64,000 nucleotides of DNA from Sphingomonas phyllosphaerae 5.2 (GTDB lineage: Bacteria; Pseudomonadota; Alphaproteobacteria; Sphingomonadales; Sphingomonadaceae): the NCBI RefSeq assembly GCF_000419605.1, contig NZ_ATTI01000001.1, positions 1,091,501 through 1,155,500 of the forward strand, in the 5' to 3' direction. Under the pieces are notes generated by a model that made no database searches, was not told the DNA's origin, and saw only the letters and a list, made by a program, of their open reading frames with translations. Position numbers and translations under genes: made by a program. Below are positions 1-6,596 of this stretch, one piece after another. The stretch's first letter is position 1; each line of letters begins with the position of its first letter.

Positions 1-199
1 TGTGTTCCTTGTCCCAGATCGTCGACTTCTTTCGCGGTGGCGGCGTGGGGAGTGACTGGGCAAGCGGTGCGGCCGGCGTTGTCGGGAGGAGCGCTGGAGC
101 ACTGAAGGTCGACGACATGGCGGCGGGTGGTGCCATGCGGGGTGGTTGGTACTGGAAGCCCGACAAGGGTGATCCAGAAGGGATGGTGGGGTCGATCAA
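1..199 (-). CDS. Partial proline-rich phage protein, N-terminal end only
   Basis: An open frame runs off the left window edge. It appears to start at TTG (199-197), which overlaps the TGA stop of the upstream virion gene in the arrangement TTGA, with a purine-rich GAAAGG about 10 bases before it. The visible 66 residues are rich in proline, alanine and serine and end in a basic stretch (PPPRKKSTIWDKEH). Tight coupling to the virion protein suggests another late or structural protein. The function cannot be assigned from this fragment, and the start codon is inferred from the overlap. Confidence 0.55.
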   Translation of the reverse strand, partial: MIDPTIPSGSPLSGFQYQPPRMAPPAAMSSTFSAPALLPTTPAAPLAQSLPTPPPRKKSTIWDKEH

Positions 200-1194
200 G
201 ATTTGCTGCCTTTCGGGGCGCTGAGGCCCGTGTAGATGGACGCTCCCGTCGCCGCGAGGCCGGCGAGCTGGCCTAGGATCGACTGGGACTGCGTGCTCTT
301 GGAGGTGCCTGAGCTGGTGCCCGACTGTCCCCACTGGTTGCCGGCGACGAGCTTGGCGTAGCGGTCCAGAAGGTCCGTCGCGCGAGTGTCCTCGCCCTGC
401 CACTTGGAGAAGTCGGCGGTGAGCTGGCCCTGTCGATCGGCCTGGTCGGCCTGGTTCGCGCCGCTGATGGCGTCGTAGGCGCCGTAGGCCGCCGCATCGG
501 ACTTGCCGAGCGCATCGACCCCGAAGGACGCAAGGTTCCCGTAGGAGCTGGCGGCCTGGCCCATGGCGGACAGGTTCATGGACCGATCGCCCTGAGCGAG
601 CGATAGGCCCCGGTCGTAGGCGTCGCCTCGGATTTGGGCCGAGATGTCGCCGATACGATCCGCCGCGCCTCGCTGCGCGACGCCGGAAGCAACGCCAGCT
701 CGCGAGGAGTTGATGTTGCCGGACGCGGAGGCCGCCCGGTCGATGCCGGGGAGGACGTTCTCGGACAGGTTGCGGGTCACGTCGCGAGCGTTCGCGTCGA
801 TCATCCCGGAGATTGCCGGATTGTTCGCGTAGGCCGTCGCAGCGGCGATGTTCGCCTCGGTCGGGTCCTGTCCTGCCATCGTCGCGAACTGGTCGAGCGT
901 CGAGCCCGCCTTCGCGCCGTAGCCGGCCATCTGGGACCCAAGGTTCCCCAAGGTCGTGGCGGTGTTGAGGCCCTGCCCGGACGCATAGGCCTTCAGCTTC
1001 GCGAGGGCGTCCTTGGCCTCCGAGCTCATCCCGGCGTAGGTGTTGCCCTGGTAGTAAGGGCTGTCCTTCGAGGAGGCGTAGATGCCCTTCGCGGCGCCGA
1101 AAGCGTCGTTTAGGTAGGGCGCTTGGAAGCTACTGGGGCCCGTGTCGAACTTCTCGTTCGTTTTGGTCGAAGTGGAGCCGGAGAAAAGGCCCAT
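196..1194 (-). CDS. Podovirus-like internal virion / DNA-ejection type protein
   Basis: This 332-residue protein starts at MGLFSG (ATG at 1194, with AGGA 8 bases upstream); an in-frame extension to 1257 has no good ribosome site. It is Ala/Gly/Ser/Gln rich, has no transmembrane segment until a weakly hydrophobic C-terminal stretch (LAGLAATGASIYTGL), and contains long predicted amphipathic helices. The N-terminal pattern of a small Gly-rich start followed by PYLNDAFGAAKGIY and PYYQGNTYAGMSSEAKDAL resembles uncharacterised structural proteins of podovirus-like phages, some of which are ejected with the DNA. It lies 10 bp downstream of a Bro-N gene in the same leftward operon. The family call is recognition by eye; the virion role is inference. 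Confidence 0.6.
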   Translation of the reverse strand: MGLFSGSTSTKTNEKFDTGPSSFQAPYLNDAFGAAKGIYASSKDSPYYQGNTYAGMSSEAKDALAKLKAYASGQGLNTATTLGNLGSQMAGYGAKAGSTLDQFATMAGQDPTEANIAAATAYANNPAISGMIDANARDVTRNLSENVLPGIDRAASASGNINSSRAGVASGVAQRGAADRIGDISAQIRGDAYDRGLSLAQGDRSMNLSAMGQAASSYGNLASFGVDALGKSDAAAYGAYDAISGANQADQADRQGQLTADFSKWQGEDTRATDLLDRYAKLVAGNQWGQSGTSSGTSKSTQSQSILGQLAGLAATGASIYTGLSAPKGSKS

Positions 1195-1204
1195 CTGAGT
1201 ATTC

Positions 1205-1777
1205 CTATTTACGCTTGGCGCGGCGATCGGCGGCGACCTGTGCATGCTCATCCGCAATCATGGCCTTGCGATCGGCTTCGATCCGTTCCGGCGTGGGAAC
1301 GAATGGCTTGGCGTGATCGTCGTCGTCCAACTCAGGAAGGCCAACGGTTTCAGGGTTCCGCTTCCGGCCGGGATTGGCGCGGGCAAGATCATCCCACGCT
1401 TCGTAGGCCATCCACGAGGCCTTCGGTCGAACTGGCAGCGTACCATCTGCACACATCGTCAGTGCAGGACGCCCGAAGCCGAGCCGGTCGACCTGTTTGC
1501 GGACCCAACCGTCTACCATTTGGTTCGCGGGCCTTCGCAAAAGCGTTGCGATCGTCAAGGCGCCGAGGGTCGACACAATGGTCAGCCGCTCGGATATACC
1601 GTCCGTACGGAAGATGTGGAGCCGGAGATGCTGGCGGTCGAAGCACGAGAGGTGCCGCTTGTTGGTGAGGGCTCTCTGGGAGGCGTAAAGGTCCTTGGCG
1701 ACCCACCAGACCTCGCCGTCTATGATGACGACGCGGATTGGCTTCTTGCCGAAGAGTAGAGTTTGTTCTGTGGTCAT
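1205..1777 (-). CDS. Bro-N (phage antirepressor-type) domain protein 1
   Basis: This 190-residue protein has an N-terminal Bro-N-like fold signature: a hydrophobic strand (IRVVIIDGEVWWVAKDL) followed by a helical section and a second strand pair ending in the IVSTLGALTIATLLRRP helix. Bro-N domains occur in phage and viral DNA-binding regulators and antirepressors. The C-terminal 80 residues are polar and charged, with a run of acidic residues (ELDDDD) and a basic tail (RRAKRK). It overlaps the upstream Bro-N-like gene by 4 bp (ATGA), so the two are probably translationally coupled. Its place directly ahead of a virion gene, rather than in an immunity region, is unusual. Confidence 0.65.
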   Translation of the reverse strand: MTTEQTLLFGKKPIRVVIIDGEVWWVAKDLYASQRALTNKRHLSCFDRQHLRLHIFRTDGISERLTIVSTLGALTIATLLRRPANQMVDGWVRKQVDRLGFGRPALTMCADGTLPVRPKASWMAYEAWDDLARANPGRKRNPETVGLPELDDDDHAKPFVPTPERIEADRKAMIADEHAQVAADRRAKRK

Positions 1778-2247
1778 GTTTGTTCACGGTGAGAGGATGC
1801 GGCCCGCTCGGCCCAAAGGCGCTTTTCGTCCGCCACGGGGCCGCCATTGGTCGTAAGTCGCCCCACCGCCGCAACGTCGGCGAAGAGCGATCCGGGCGCG
1901 TCGGGAGGTGCGGTTCGGAGCCTCTTGTCCTGCTGAAGCAGCCAGCCGCGCAGCTTCCGGTTAGGCCAGCACGTCATGCGTTCTTCGGCGAGCGCACGGG
2001 CCGCAAGGGCCGAGATGACATGCGAGAGGTCGTCATCAGCGTCGAAGGGGAAACGGTGGGCGCCGACGTGAGCCGGAGTGAAGATCGCGCAGGCTACCGG
2101 ATCGAACCGGGCGATTATGAAGTGCTGAATGTGAGCCGTGGAAAACCAAGGCTTCCCGTCAAGAACGGCGATCGGGACTGGCTGGCCGTCGAGAGTGGCC
2201 GTTGGGTAGCTGACGGTTGCGAAGTCGACTTCTTCAATCTCGATCAT
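1774..2247 (-). CDS. Bro-N-like domain protein 2 (divergent)
   Basis: This 157-residue protein contains VPIAVLDGKPWFSTAHIQHFI, which matches the first strand pair and helix of Bro-N domains: a hydrophobic strand, a D/E-G-x-P/V-W turn, then a recognition-like helix. A later helix-rich segment (CWPNRKLRGWLLQQDKRL) parallels the equivalent part of its neighbours. It overlaps the gene before it by 14 bp and the gene after it by 4 bp, so all three are one translational unit. Similarity to classical antirepressors is weaker than for proteins 1 and 3; a capsid or tail accessory role cannot be excluded. Confidence 0.5.
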   Translation of the reverse strand: MIEIEEVDFATVSYPTATLDGQPVPIAVLDGKPWFSTAHIQHFIIARFDPVACAIFTPAHVGAHRFPFDADDDLSHVISALAARALAEERMTCWPNRKLRGWLLQQDKRLRTAPPDAPGSLFADVAAVGRLTTNGGPVADEKRLWAERAASSHREQT

Positions 2248-2584
2248 GACGTCGAACGAGATGTGCAGCTTCGCGGTTCAGGAAGGAGCGGACGAGCGGG
2301 CTGTTCGGCTTCTTGTAGCGCTTCGTGAGCGCGTAGGCGCCGGGGACTGAGATGACGAGGGATCGTTGCGGGCCCTTCACGGACTGGACGTTCCGGAAGG
2401 CTTTGTCGGTGTCAGGCGTCTTCGCCAGCCATCGTCCGGGATTGCGGGCAACGTCGAGGTTCATGATCGAGAGGAAGTCCCGCGCGACAAGCCATGCGGA
2501 CCCATCTTCGTCGAGGAGGTAACGGACACTGAAGCCTTGAAATGGTAAGAGGCCAGCGCCGGGCGGCGTGGGCGTGTGTGTCAT
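2234..2584 (-). CDS. Bro-N domain protein 3, first gene of the operon
   Basis: This 116-residue protein consists almost entirely of a Bro-N-type domain. It has FSVRYLLDEDGSAWLVARDF (strand, acidic turn, W-x-V-A-x-D-F), then a middle helix, then LVISVPGAYALTKRYKKPNSP and VRSFLNREAAHLV, matching the characteristic G-x-Y-x-L helix and conserved C-terminal W/F helix of the family. The start is ATG at 2584 with AAGG about 7 bases upstream. It is the promoter-proximal gene of the leftward operon that ends in the virion protein. The Bro-N call is by motif recognition. Confidence 0.65.
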   Translation of the reverse strand: MTHTPTPPGAGLLPFQGFSVRYLLDEDGSAWLVARDFLSIMNLDVARNPGRWLAKTPDTDKAFRNVQSVKGPQRSLVISVPGAYALTKRYKKPNSPLVRSFLNREAAHLVRRHDRD

Positions 2585-3053
2585 AAATGCCTTGATGTCG
2601 TTGAGGTGTGCGGCGTCGGTTCGGACGCGCGGCGGCAGATGCCGGCAAAATCGACCACGTAACCGGACGGGGTCGTCCTAAAGTCAGCACTAATGGCGAA
2701 CATCGCCAATCGTGGAGGACTTCCTCAAGTCAGTACTAATGCGGGAGTGGCTGTTCTCCGCCACTTCTGCCGCATCCAATAGGGTGGCTCCCCGGATGGT
2801 TGAGGCGTCGCGTGGGTGAGAGCTTGACGGGGTCGTGCATCGAGCGGCGCTAATACCTCTCGGTACTCATCGGCACGCAGTGGAGGGGCGAGGCTTCAGT
2901 GATGTCGCCGAGGGGCTCCGCAACGAGCTCCAGACCGTCATGTCCGCATGCGATTGATCTCGGTCAACATACTGAAAAGACTCGCGAATCATCTTGTCGA
3001 TCCTGATTTTGCTCTGCATCCTTTGCTCGTCGAAAGACGAACGGGGGAAATAG
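2585..3053. promoter_or_regulatory. Divergent control region with spaced direct repeats
   Basis: This 469-bp gap separates the leftward Bro-N operon from the rightward secreted-protein pair, so it must hold both promoters. It contains two near-identical 14-mers, AAGTCAGCACTAAT at 2681-2694 and AAGTCAGTACTAAT at 2727-2740, spaced 46 bp start to start. Between them is a small hairpin, GGCGA-ACA-TCGCC, at 2695-2707. The repeats could be operators or phage promoters. A leftward 50-codon open frame (about 2867-3019) is present but has no properly spaced ribosome site and is not called. Confidence 0.4.
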
Positions 3054-3341
3054 ATGAGACTGAAGACGATCGCGGTCGCGGCGTTGTGCCTGCTTACCGC
3101 CACAAACGCCTTTGCGCAGGGCTCGCATAGAGTGCGTGGTTACACTCGCCAGGATGGAACCTATGTAGCGCCTCACGTGCGGACAAATCCGAACAGCACT
3201 CGTACAGACAATTGGTCGACACGCGGGAATGTAAATCCCTACACGGGGCGGGAGGGCACGAAGAGTGCCTATGAACCTTATAGTTCCGCCCGCACGCGGC
3301 CAAATAAGACGCCGGACACAACCTACCAGAGCCCTTACTGA
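3054..3341 (+). CDS. Small secreted protein with NPYTG-type repeats
   Basis: This 95-residue protein has a clear signal peptide (MRLKTIAVAALCLLTATNAFA, cleavage after AFA) and a mature region rich in Thr, Asn, Tyr and Arg: VRGYTRQDGTYVAPHVRTNP, then NSTRTDNWSTRGNVNPYTGREGT. This layout is shared by a family of small exported proteins found on prophages, plasmids and chromosomes of alphaproteobacteria, of unknown role. A GGGGGAA ribosome site lies upstream. Its stop overlaps the next start (TGATG), so the pair is co-translated. It may be a lysogenic-conversion cargo gene. Confidence 0.75.
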   Translation: MRLKTIAVAALCLLTATNAFAQGSHRVRGYTRQDGTYVAPHVRTNPNSTRTDNWSTRGNVNPYTGREGTKSAYEPYSSARTRPNKTPDTTYQSPY

Positions 3342-3625
3342 TGCTGCGGGTTCACGGATCGACGCTTCTGGCGATTGCTGCGCTTCTAAGTACCGGAGCC
3401 GCGGAAGCTAGAGGAAGACTAAGCGACGCGCAGGTCAAGCAGCGCATCATACGACAATCAGTCGGTGACTACCCTGGCAACTGTGCCTGCCCCTACAACT
3501 CGGCCAGTAATGGTTCGAGTTGCGGGAGGAGAAGCGCATGGAGCCGGGGAGGTGGCTACTCGCCCATGTGCTACGTTGGCGATATCTCGAAGCGCGACGT
3601 GAGCGCGTGGAGAGCTGCGCACTGA
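3341..3625 (+). CDS. Small secreted cysteine-containing protein
   Basis: This 94-residue protein has an N-terminal signal sequence (LLAIAALLSTGAAEA) and a mature domain with four cysteines in the pattern CAC-x9-C-x16-C (within GNCACPYNSASNGSSCGRR and YSPMCYVGDIS). Paired Cys residues in an exported protein suggest disulfide bonds. The start ATG overlaps the stop of the preceding secreted protein by one base, indicating coupling. Both belong to small exported families of unknown function that I recognise as frequently linked in alphaproteobacteria. No enzymatic motif is visible. Confidence 0.72.
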   Translation: MLRVHGSTLLAIAALLSTGAAEARGRLSDAQVKQRIIRQSVGDYPGNCACPYNSASNGSSCGRRSAWSRGGGYSPMCYVGDISKRDVSAWRAAH

Positions 3626-3920
3626 TGTCACGAGGCTGCCAACGCGGCCTAATTTCGACAACGCCAGTCGATCGTCGAGGTCCATCAGGGCCTAGTCGAT
3701 CGCGGCCGTCGCGAACGATGCTTCCATCGTTATCTCCTGACGAGCACGAGCCTAGGAGCATCTGATGGTCCCATGCGGGTCCCTCCGTCACAAAACGGGG
3801 CCGGGGGTTCCTAGCGGCAGGAATATAGGTCCGGGATGGAACCTAAAGGGGCTGGATGGGACCCGCATCAGTTGATCCCTCGCCTTACCCTTCATCAATC
3901 ACATAACCGCTGTCCTACAT
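3626..3920. other. Gene-free stretch with GGGACCCG motifs
   Basis: No convincing gene is seen. The stretch carries CGGGTCC around 3775 and GGATGGGACCCGCAT at about 3849-3863, members of a small motif family that recurs at 5561-5581 and 6210. It ends at the SOS box of the next gene. Confidence 0.35.
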
Positions 3921-3935
3921 GTTCCTGATGTGTTC
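3921..3935 (+). promoter_or_regulatory. LexA (SOS) box, GTTC-N7-GTTC
   Basis: GTTCCTGATGTGTTC is an exact match to the alphaproteobacterial LexA operator (GTTC-N7-GTTC). It ends 12 bp before the ATG at 3948, where a bound repressor would block transcription or initiation of that gene. Confidence 0.75.
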
Positions 3936-3947
3936 TCAGGGCTCGCC

Positions 3948-4208
3948 ATGTCCCCGAAGCACCAGCGTGTCCTCACCGATCTATGCCTTCAGGTCCTCCA
4001 CGAGGCCGTGGGACTGCCAGGGCATACTGAGGGACAGATGGCTGCGGTCAGGCTGGCGTTGCGCTGCCTCATGCCCTCGTGTCCCGACACGTCTCTGCTG
4101 ACCCGCTACTGGACCGCACTGACGGCTGAGGTGGACATTGGCAGGGATCACGGGCTCTCGTCGGCCTTGGAGGCCCTTACGATCGCCGTAGGTCCTCAGC
4201 GGCCTTGA
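3948..4208 (+). CDS. Hypothetical SOS-controlled small protein
   Basis: This 86-residue, mainly helical protein starts at ATG 3948 (MSPKHQRVLTDLCLQVL). A GTG at 3930 is possible but lies inside the SOS box. There is no signal peptide, transmembrane segment or recognised motif. The exact LexA box directly upstream suggests induction on DNA damage, as expected for a gene linked to prophage induction or lytic development. It converges on the 4196-4408 gene with a 13-bp overlap. The product is unknown. Confidence 0.55.
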   Translation: MSPKHQRVLTDLCLQVLHEAVGLPGHTEGQMAAVRLALRCLMPSCPDTSLLTRYWTALTAEVDIGRDHGLSSALEALTIAVGPQRP

Positions 4209-4408
4209 GGCGTGTCGTCGGTCGCCATGGAAGCGCCGCTCAATGCGTGGACCAACTCATAGACGAGGTTCAAGGTCTCGGCGCACGTCAGGGTGTGCGA
4301 GCCGGCGCCGAGCGGTCCTTGGATGTCGAGCAGCACCTTGCCCGCCTCGTGGGTTACAGCGAAGCGCGTCCGCTCTTCCTCGGGCGTCTGCTCAATATCG
4401 CTGTCCAT
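4196..4408 (-). CDS. Small protein, paralogue of the 4490-4669 product
   Basis: This 70-residue protein starts at MDSDIEQ (ATG 4408); a longer start at ATG 4444 is possible, because the purine run before 4408 abuts the codon. The core TRFAVTHEAGKVLLDIQGPL followed by LTCAETLNLVYELVHAL aligns with its upstream neighbour: two short strands, a hydrophobic T-L-x-x-x-E-T/A-L turn, and an amphipathic helix. No characterised family is recognised. The two genes run in the same direction 81 bp apart and look like a tandem duplication. Confidence 0.55.
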   Translation of the reverse strand: MDSDIEQTPEEERTRFAVTHEAGKVLLDIQGPLGAGSHTLTCAETLNLVYELVHALSGASMATDDTPQGR

Positions 4409-4489
4409 CCTTCCGGTAGGCCTCCGATTACGTTGCAAGATCATGGGCTTCAAGCTCGCACAGCGGGAGCCCCAACGCATTCGCCGATC

Positions 4490-4669
4490 CTACCGCGACC
4501 TCACGATCTTGGGATCGAACCGGAGGGGCTTGCCGACCTCTACGACCGCTTCGAGGAGCTTCTGGACCAAGTCGAGGGCCTCGCCCGTCTCCAGGGTCAA
4601 GCAGCACGCCTCGGGACGCTTCAGGTCCACAAGGATCACGCCGCCGCTCGCCGTAACTTCGGCCTCCAT
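4490..4669 (-). CDS. Small protein, paralogue of the 4196-4408 product
   Basis: This 59-residue protein starts at ATG 4669 behind an excellent ribosome site (AGGAGG, 5 bases before the ATG); the in-frame extension to 4774 lacks one. MEAEVTASGGVILVDLKRP and LTLETGEALDLVQKLLEAV give a two-strand plus helix layout matching the next gene downstream. No known domain is recognised. The sharing of V-T-x-x-G-x-V-x-x-D and T-L-x-T/A-x-E-x-L-x-L-V supports common descent of the pair. Confidence 0.65.
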   Translation of the reverse strand: MEAEVTASGGVILVDLKRPEACCLTLETGEALDLVQKLLEAVVEVGKPLRFDPKIVRSR

Positions 4670-4952
4670 TGTGACCTCCTTCGATCGTGGGAAAACTAAA
4701 CGGCTCGTCCAGGCCCGTTGATCCGCTGGCTTATCCTCGCTCAGTCTTTTTAGAGGTGTCGCGATGTACCGCACGCGTCTCGACGGGGGCGCAAGCCAGC
4801 GTGAGGTTTAACGGTTGCAGCTGCCTGCGGGCACGGAAAGGACCCGCCGAGGCTGCCGGAGGGGAAGACGACAGCGTCCGCGGAAAGGTAGAGGCCCAGA
4901 GGGGCTGTCCGTTGCTACCGGGGCGTCACTCAGGCCCGACCAATTGAGACGA

Positions 4953-5360
4953 CTACACAGCTCGTGTCAGTGGCTCAGGCTTCTTCCCGTCCGGCAGGGT
5001 CTCGCGAAGATGATCGAGCACCATCTGGGCGCTGAATGGCTTGCTGAGGAACGTCGCGTTCTCCGGCATGTCGCCCGCCGTCGGTTTGACCTGGCCACTG
5101 GCTATCACGATCTCAATCCACGGATAAACCTCGGCGACATGACGAGCCAAGGCGAAACCGTCGGTGTCTCCAGGCATCTCGACGTCCGAGAACAACAACG
5201 TGATGTTCTCAGCGTGGCTCGGGAGCATCGCCTTGGCCGCCTCCCCGTGATCCGCCTCGTAGCATCTGAAGCCGGCGTTGGTCAGAATGTCCCCAAGGTT
5301 CATGAGGATGATCGCGTTGTCATCCACGATCAGGGCGTAAGGGACTGTAGATGCTGCCAT
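4953..5360 (-). CDS. Stand-alone response-regulator receiver protein (prophage-borne)
   Basis: This 135-residue CheY-like receiver domain has no output domain. The start is ATG 5360 (MAASTVPYALIVDDN). Visible signature residues are the acidic pair in IVDDN, the phosphoacceptor Asp59 in LLFSDVEMPG, a Ser in VIASG and the conserved Lys in FLSKPF. It is closely similar in layout to the chromosomal receiver at 17741-18115. No partner kinase lies nearby on the element, so it may tap into a host phosphorelay. Its presence inside a phage-like element is unusual. Confidence 0.85.
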   Translation of the reverse strand: MAASTVPYALIVDDNAIILMNLGDILTNAGFRCYEADHGEAAKAMLPSHAENITLLFSDVEMPGDTDGFALARHVAEVYPWIEIVIASGQVKPTAGDMPENATFLSKPFSAQMVLDHLRETLPDGKKPEPLTRAV

Positions 5361-5977
5361 AAATGCGGAAACTTCCAACTTCCCGCAACGATCCAACTGA
5401 CATAGGCATCAGTAACGACCTGCAATCGCAACCTCGATCGAGATTGGCGGCAAGGCGCTCATCGGCGACCCCCAGGAGTCCTTTGGGTCCCTCGGTCCAC
5501 GAACGGCGCCGGGCGACAGAGTAAGGCTGGTACGGTGTCTATCTGGACCGGCTAGGGCTCATGGGACCCGGATGGGACCCGTGAACATTGGTCCATAATT
5601 CCAAGTCGGCATGCTCTTGGCGAGGCGGGCGGGCTGAGAGGTCTAGTCGTCCTTCGCAGGGCGTTGGGTGCTGGAAGAGCTGAGCGGGGCGGGATGACAC
5701 TGGTGTCGGGGAGGTGTCGTATCCATCCGCGTCGGCAACAGTCTGTCCGCGAAGGCCCGCCCTGAGCGTCGGCGGTATCTCTCGGCGCTGCTGTCGATCG
5801 CCAGCACTGCGGCGAACGAGGTGAGCAGCTTCGTGGCGCTTTCGCCACAGCAACAACGGGAAAGATGCTTAACGAATTTCCTTCGATCAGGACCGCCTGT
5901 TACCTCATGTTTGCATGAAGGTCACCTACTGTCGGCACAGCCCCAAGGCGTTCATCTGCGAGAGAGAGGAGCAAGTC
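5361..5977. other. Gene-poor control stretch containing duplication copy 1
   Basis: No convincing gene is seen in this 617-bp stretch. Two tandem GATGGGACCCG-like motifs lie at 5561-5581, and copy 1 of the diverged repeat occupies 5574-5740. Leftward open frames across it (5539-5856) share short peptides with copy 2, but these may only reflect DNA similarity. Confidence 0.35.
5574..5740 (+). repeat. Diverged duplication, copy 1
   Basis: It begins with a 23-mer (GGGACCCGTGAACATT then GGTCCAT) that differs by one base from 6210-6232. After a poorly matching section, similarity resumes over GTGCTGG, GCTGAGCG, GGTGT and TCCGCG blocks at equivalent spacing. Total length is about 167 bp here and about 171 bp in copy 2. 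Confidence 0.55.
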
Positions 5978-6085
5978 ATGCCTGAAGTTGGCGCGTTTAT
6001 TCATCTTCAGGGCGGTCGGTACTTAATACACCACGCTGAGCGGGTATCGCGCGAAGCGCTAGTCTATGTTCAACCAGCGTTTTAG
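5978..6085 (+). CDS. Possible 35-residue small protein
   Basis: ATG 5978 follows a strong ribosome site (GAGAGAGGAG, 6 bases before the start) and opens a frame of 35 codons ending in TAG: MPEVGAFIHLQGG, then RYLIHHAERVSREALVYVQP. It has no signal peptide or transmembrane segment. It sits alone between the two duplication copies. The ribosome site is the main support; the length is too short for coding statistics by eye. Confidence 0.4.
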   Translation: MPEVGAFIHLQGGRYLIHHAERVSREALVYVQPAF

Positions 6086-6209
6086 CGCTGACTGAGAGAC
6101 GGGCCTGGATAGAGGCGGAGTCCGAGCGGCAGCAGTGGTGCCGCAGCGAACCCGTCGATCACGAATTGGACCCGGCCGATCGCCGCTGGGACCACGCCGC
6201 GCCCCGGAG

Positions 6210-6380
6210 GGGACCCGTGAGCATTGGTCCATTTCCTCAATCACCTCCGGCACTTATCCATCGCCGAGGTAGACGAGGCCAGGCCGTCCCTCGTGGTGGC
6301 GTGTGGTGCTGGTAGGGCTGAGCGTGGCGCGGGGACATTGGCATTGGCCGGGTGTTGTGCCGTCCGCGCTGGCGACATTT
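6210..6380 (+). repeat. Diverged duplication, copy 2
   Basis: This is the second copy of the ~170-bp repeat, offset by 636 bp from copy 1 and in the same orientation. It lies just downstream of the leftward gene at 6393-6596 and contains no supported gene. Confidence 0.55.
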
Positions 6381-6384
6381 AGGC

Positions 6385-6407
6385 CCGCTCGATCAAGCTT
6401 CGAGCGG
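6385..6407 (-). terminator. Hairpin at the end of the 6393-6596 gene
   Basis: CCGCTCGA-N7-TCGAGCGG is a perfect 8-bp inverted repeat overlapping the stop codon of the leftward gene. No U-run follows, so termination is uncertain; it could instead protect the mRNA 3' end. Confidence 0.4.
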
Positions 6408-6596
6408 CAAGGCCATTTGGTTCGTGGTCGTCTCCGCACCATCAGTTGCGTCCAGTCCCTCCCAGACCCAACGGCCTAGCGTCTCGGCCGCTGCGTCCCT
6501 CATGCTCTCGGTCGGTGCTGTGAGGCCCACGCGCGCCCAGCCAGGCGCTTCGGTGATGAGCTGGGCGATGAGGTGTGGCGTGATGGTCTCTGGCAT
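6393..6596 (-). CDS. SOS-controlled DUF6771-like small protein
   Basis: This 67-residue protein starts at ATG 6596 (MPETITPHLIAQLITEAPGW) behind a GGACGGAG ribosome site. The segment APGWARVGLTAP, then ESMRDAAAETLG, matches a small family common on alphaproteobacterial plasmids and prophages, which I recognise as resembling DUF6771. An in-frame extension to 6878 exists but would run through the SOS box and ribosome site. The exact LexA box 30 bp upstream predicts induction by DNA damage. The biochemical function is unknown. Confidence 0.7.
   Translation of the reverse strand: MPETITPHLIAQLITEAPGWARVGLTAPTESMRDAAAETLGRWVWEGLDATDGAETTTNQMALPLEA

Noticed and set aside
2867..3019. Possible 50-codon leftward gene in the divergent region
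   Set aside because: The only purine run abuts the ATG and the C-terminus is low in complexity; left as unannotated.
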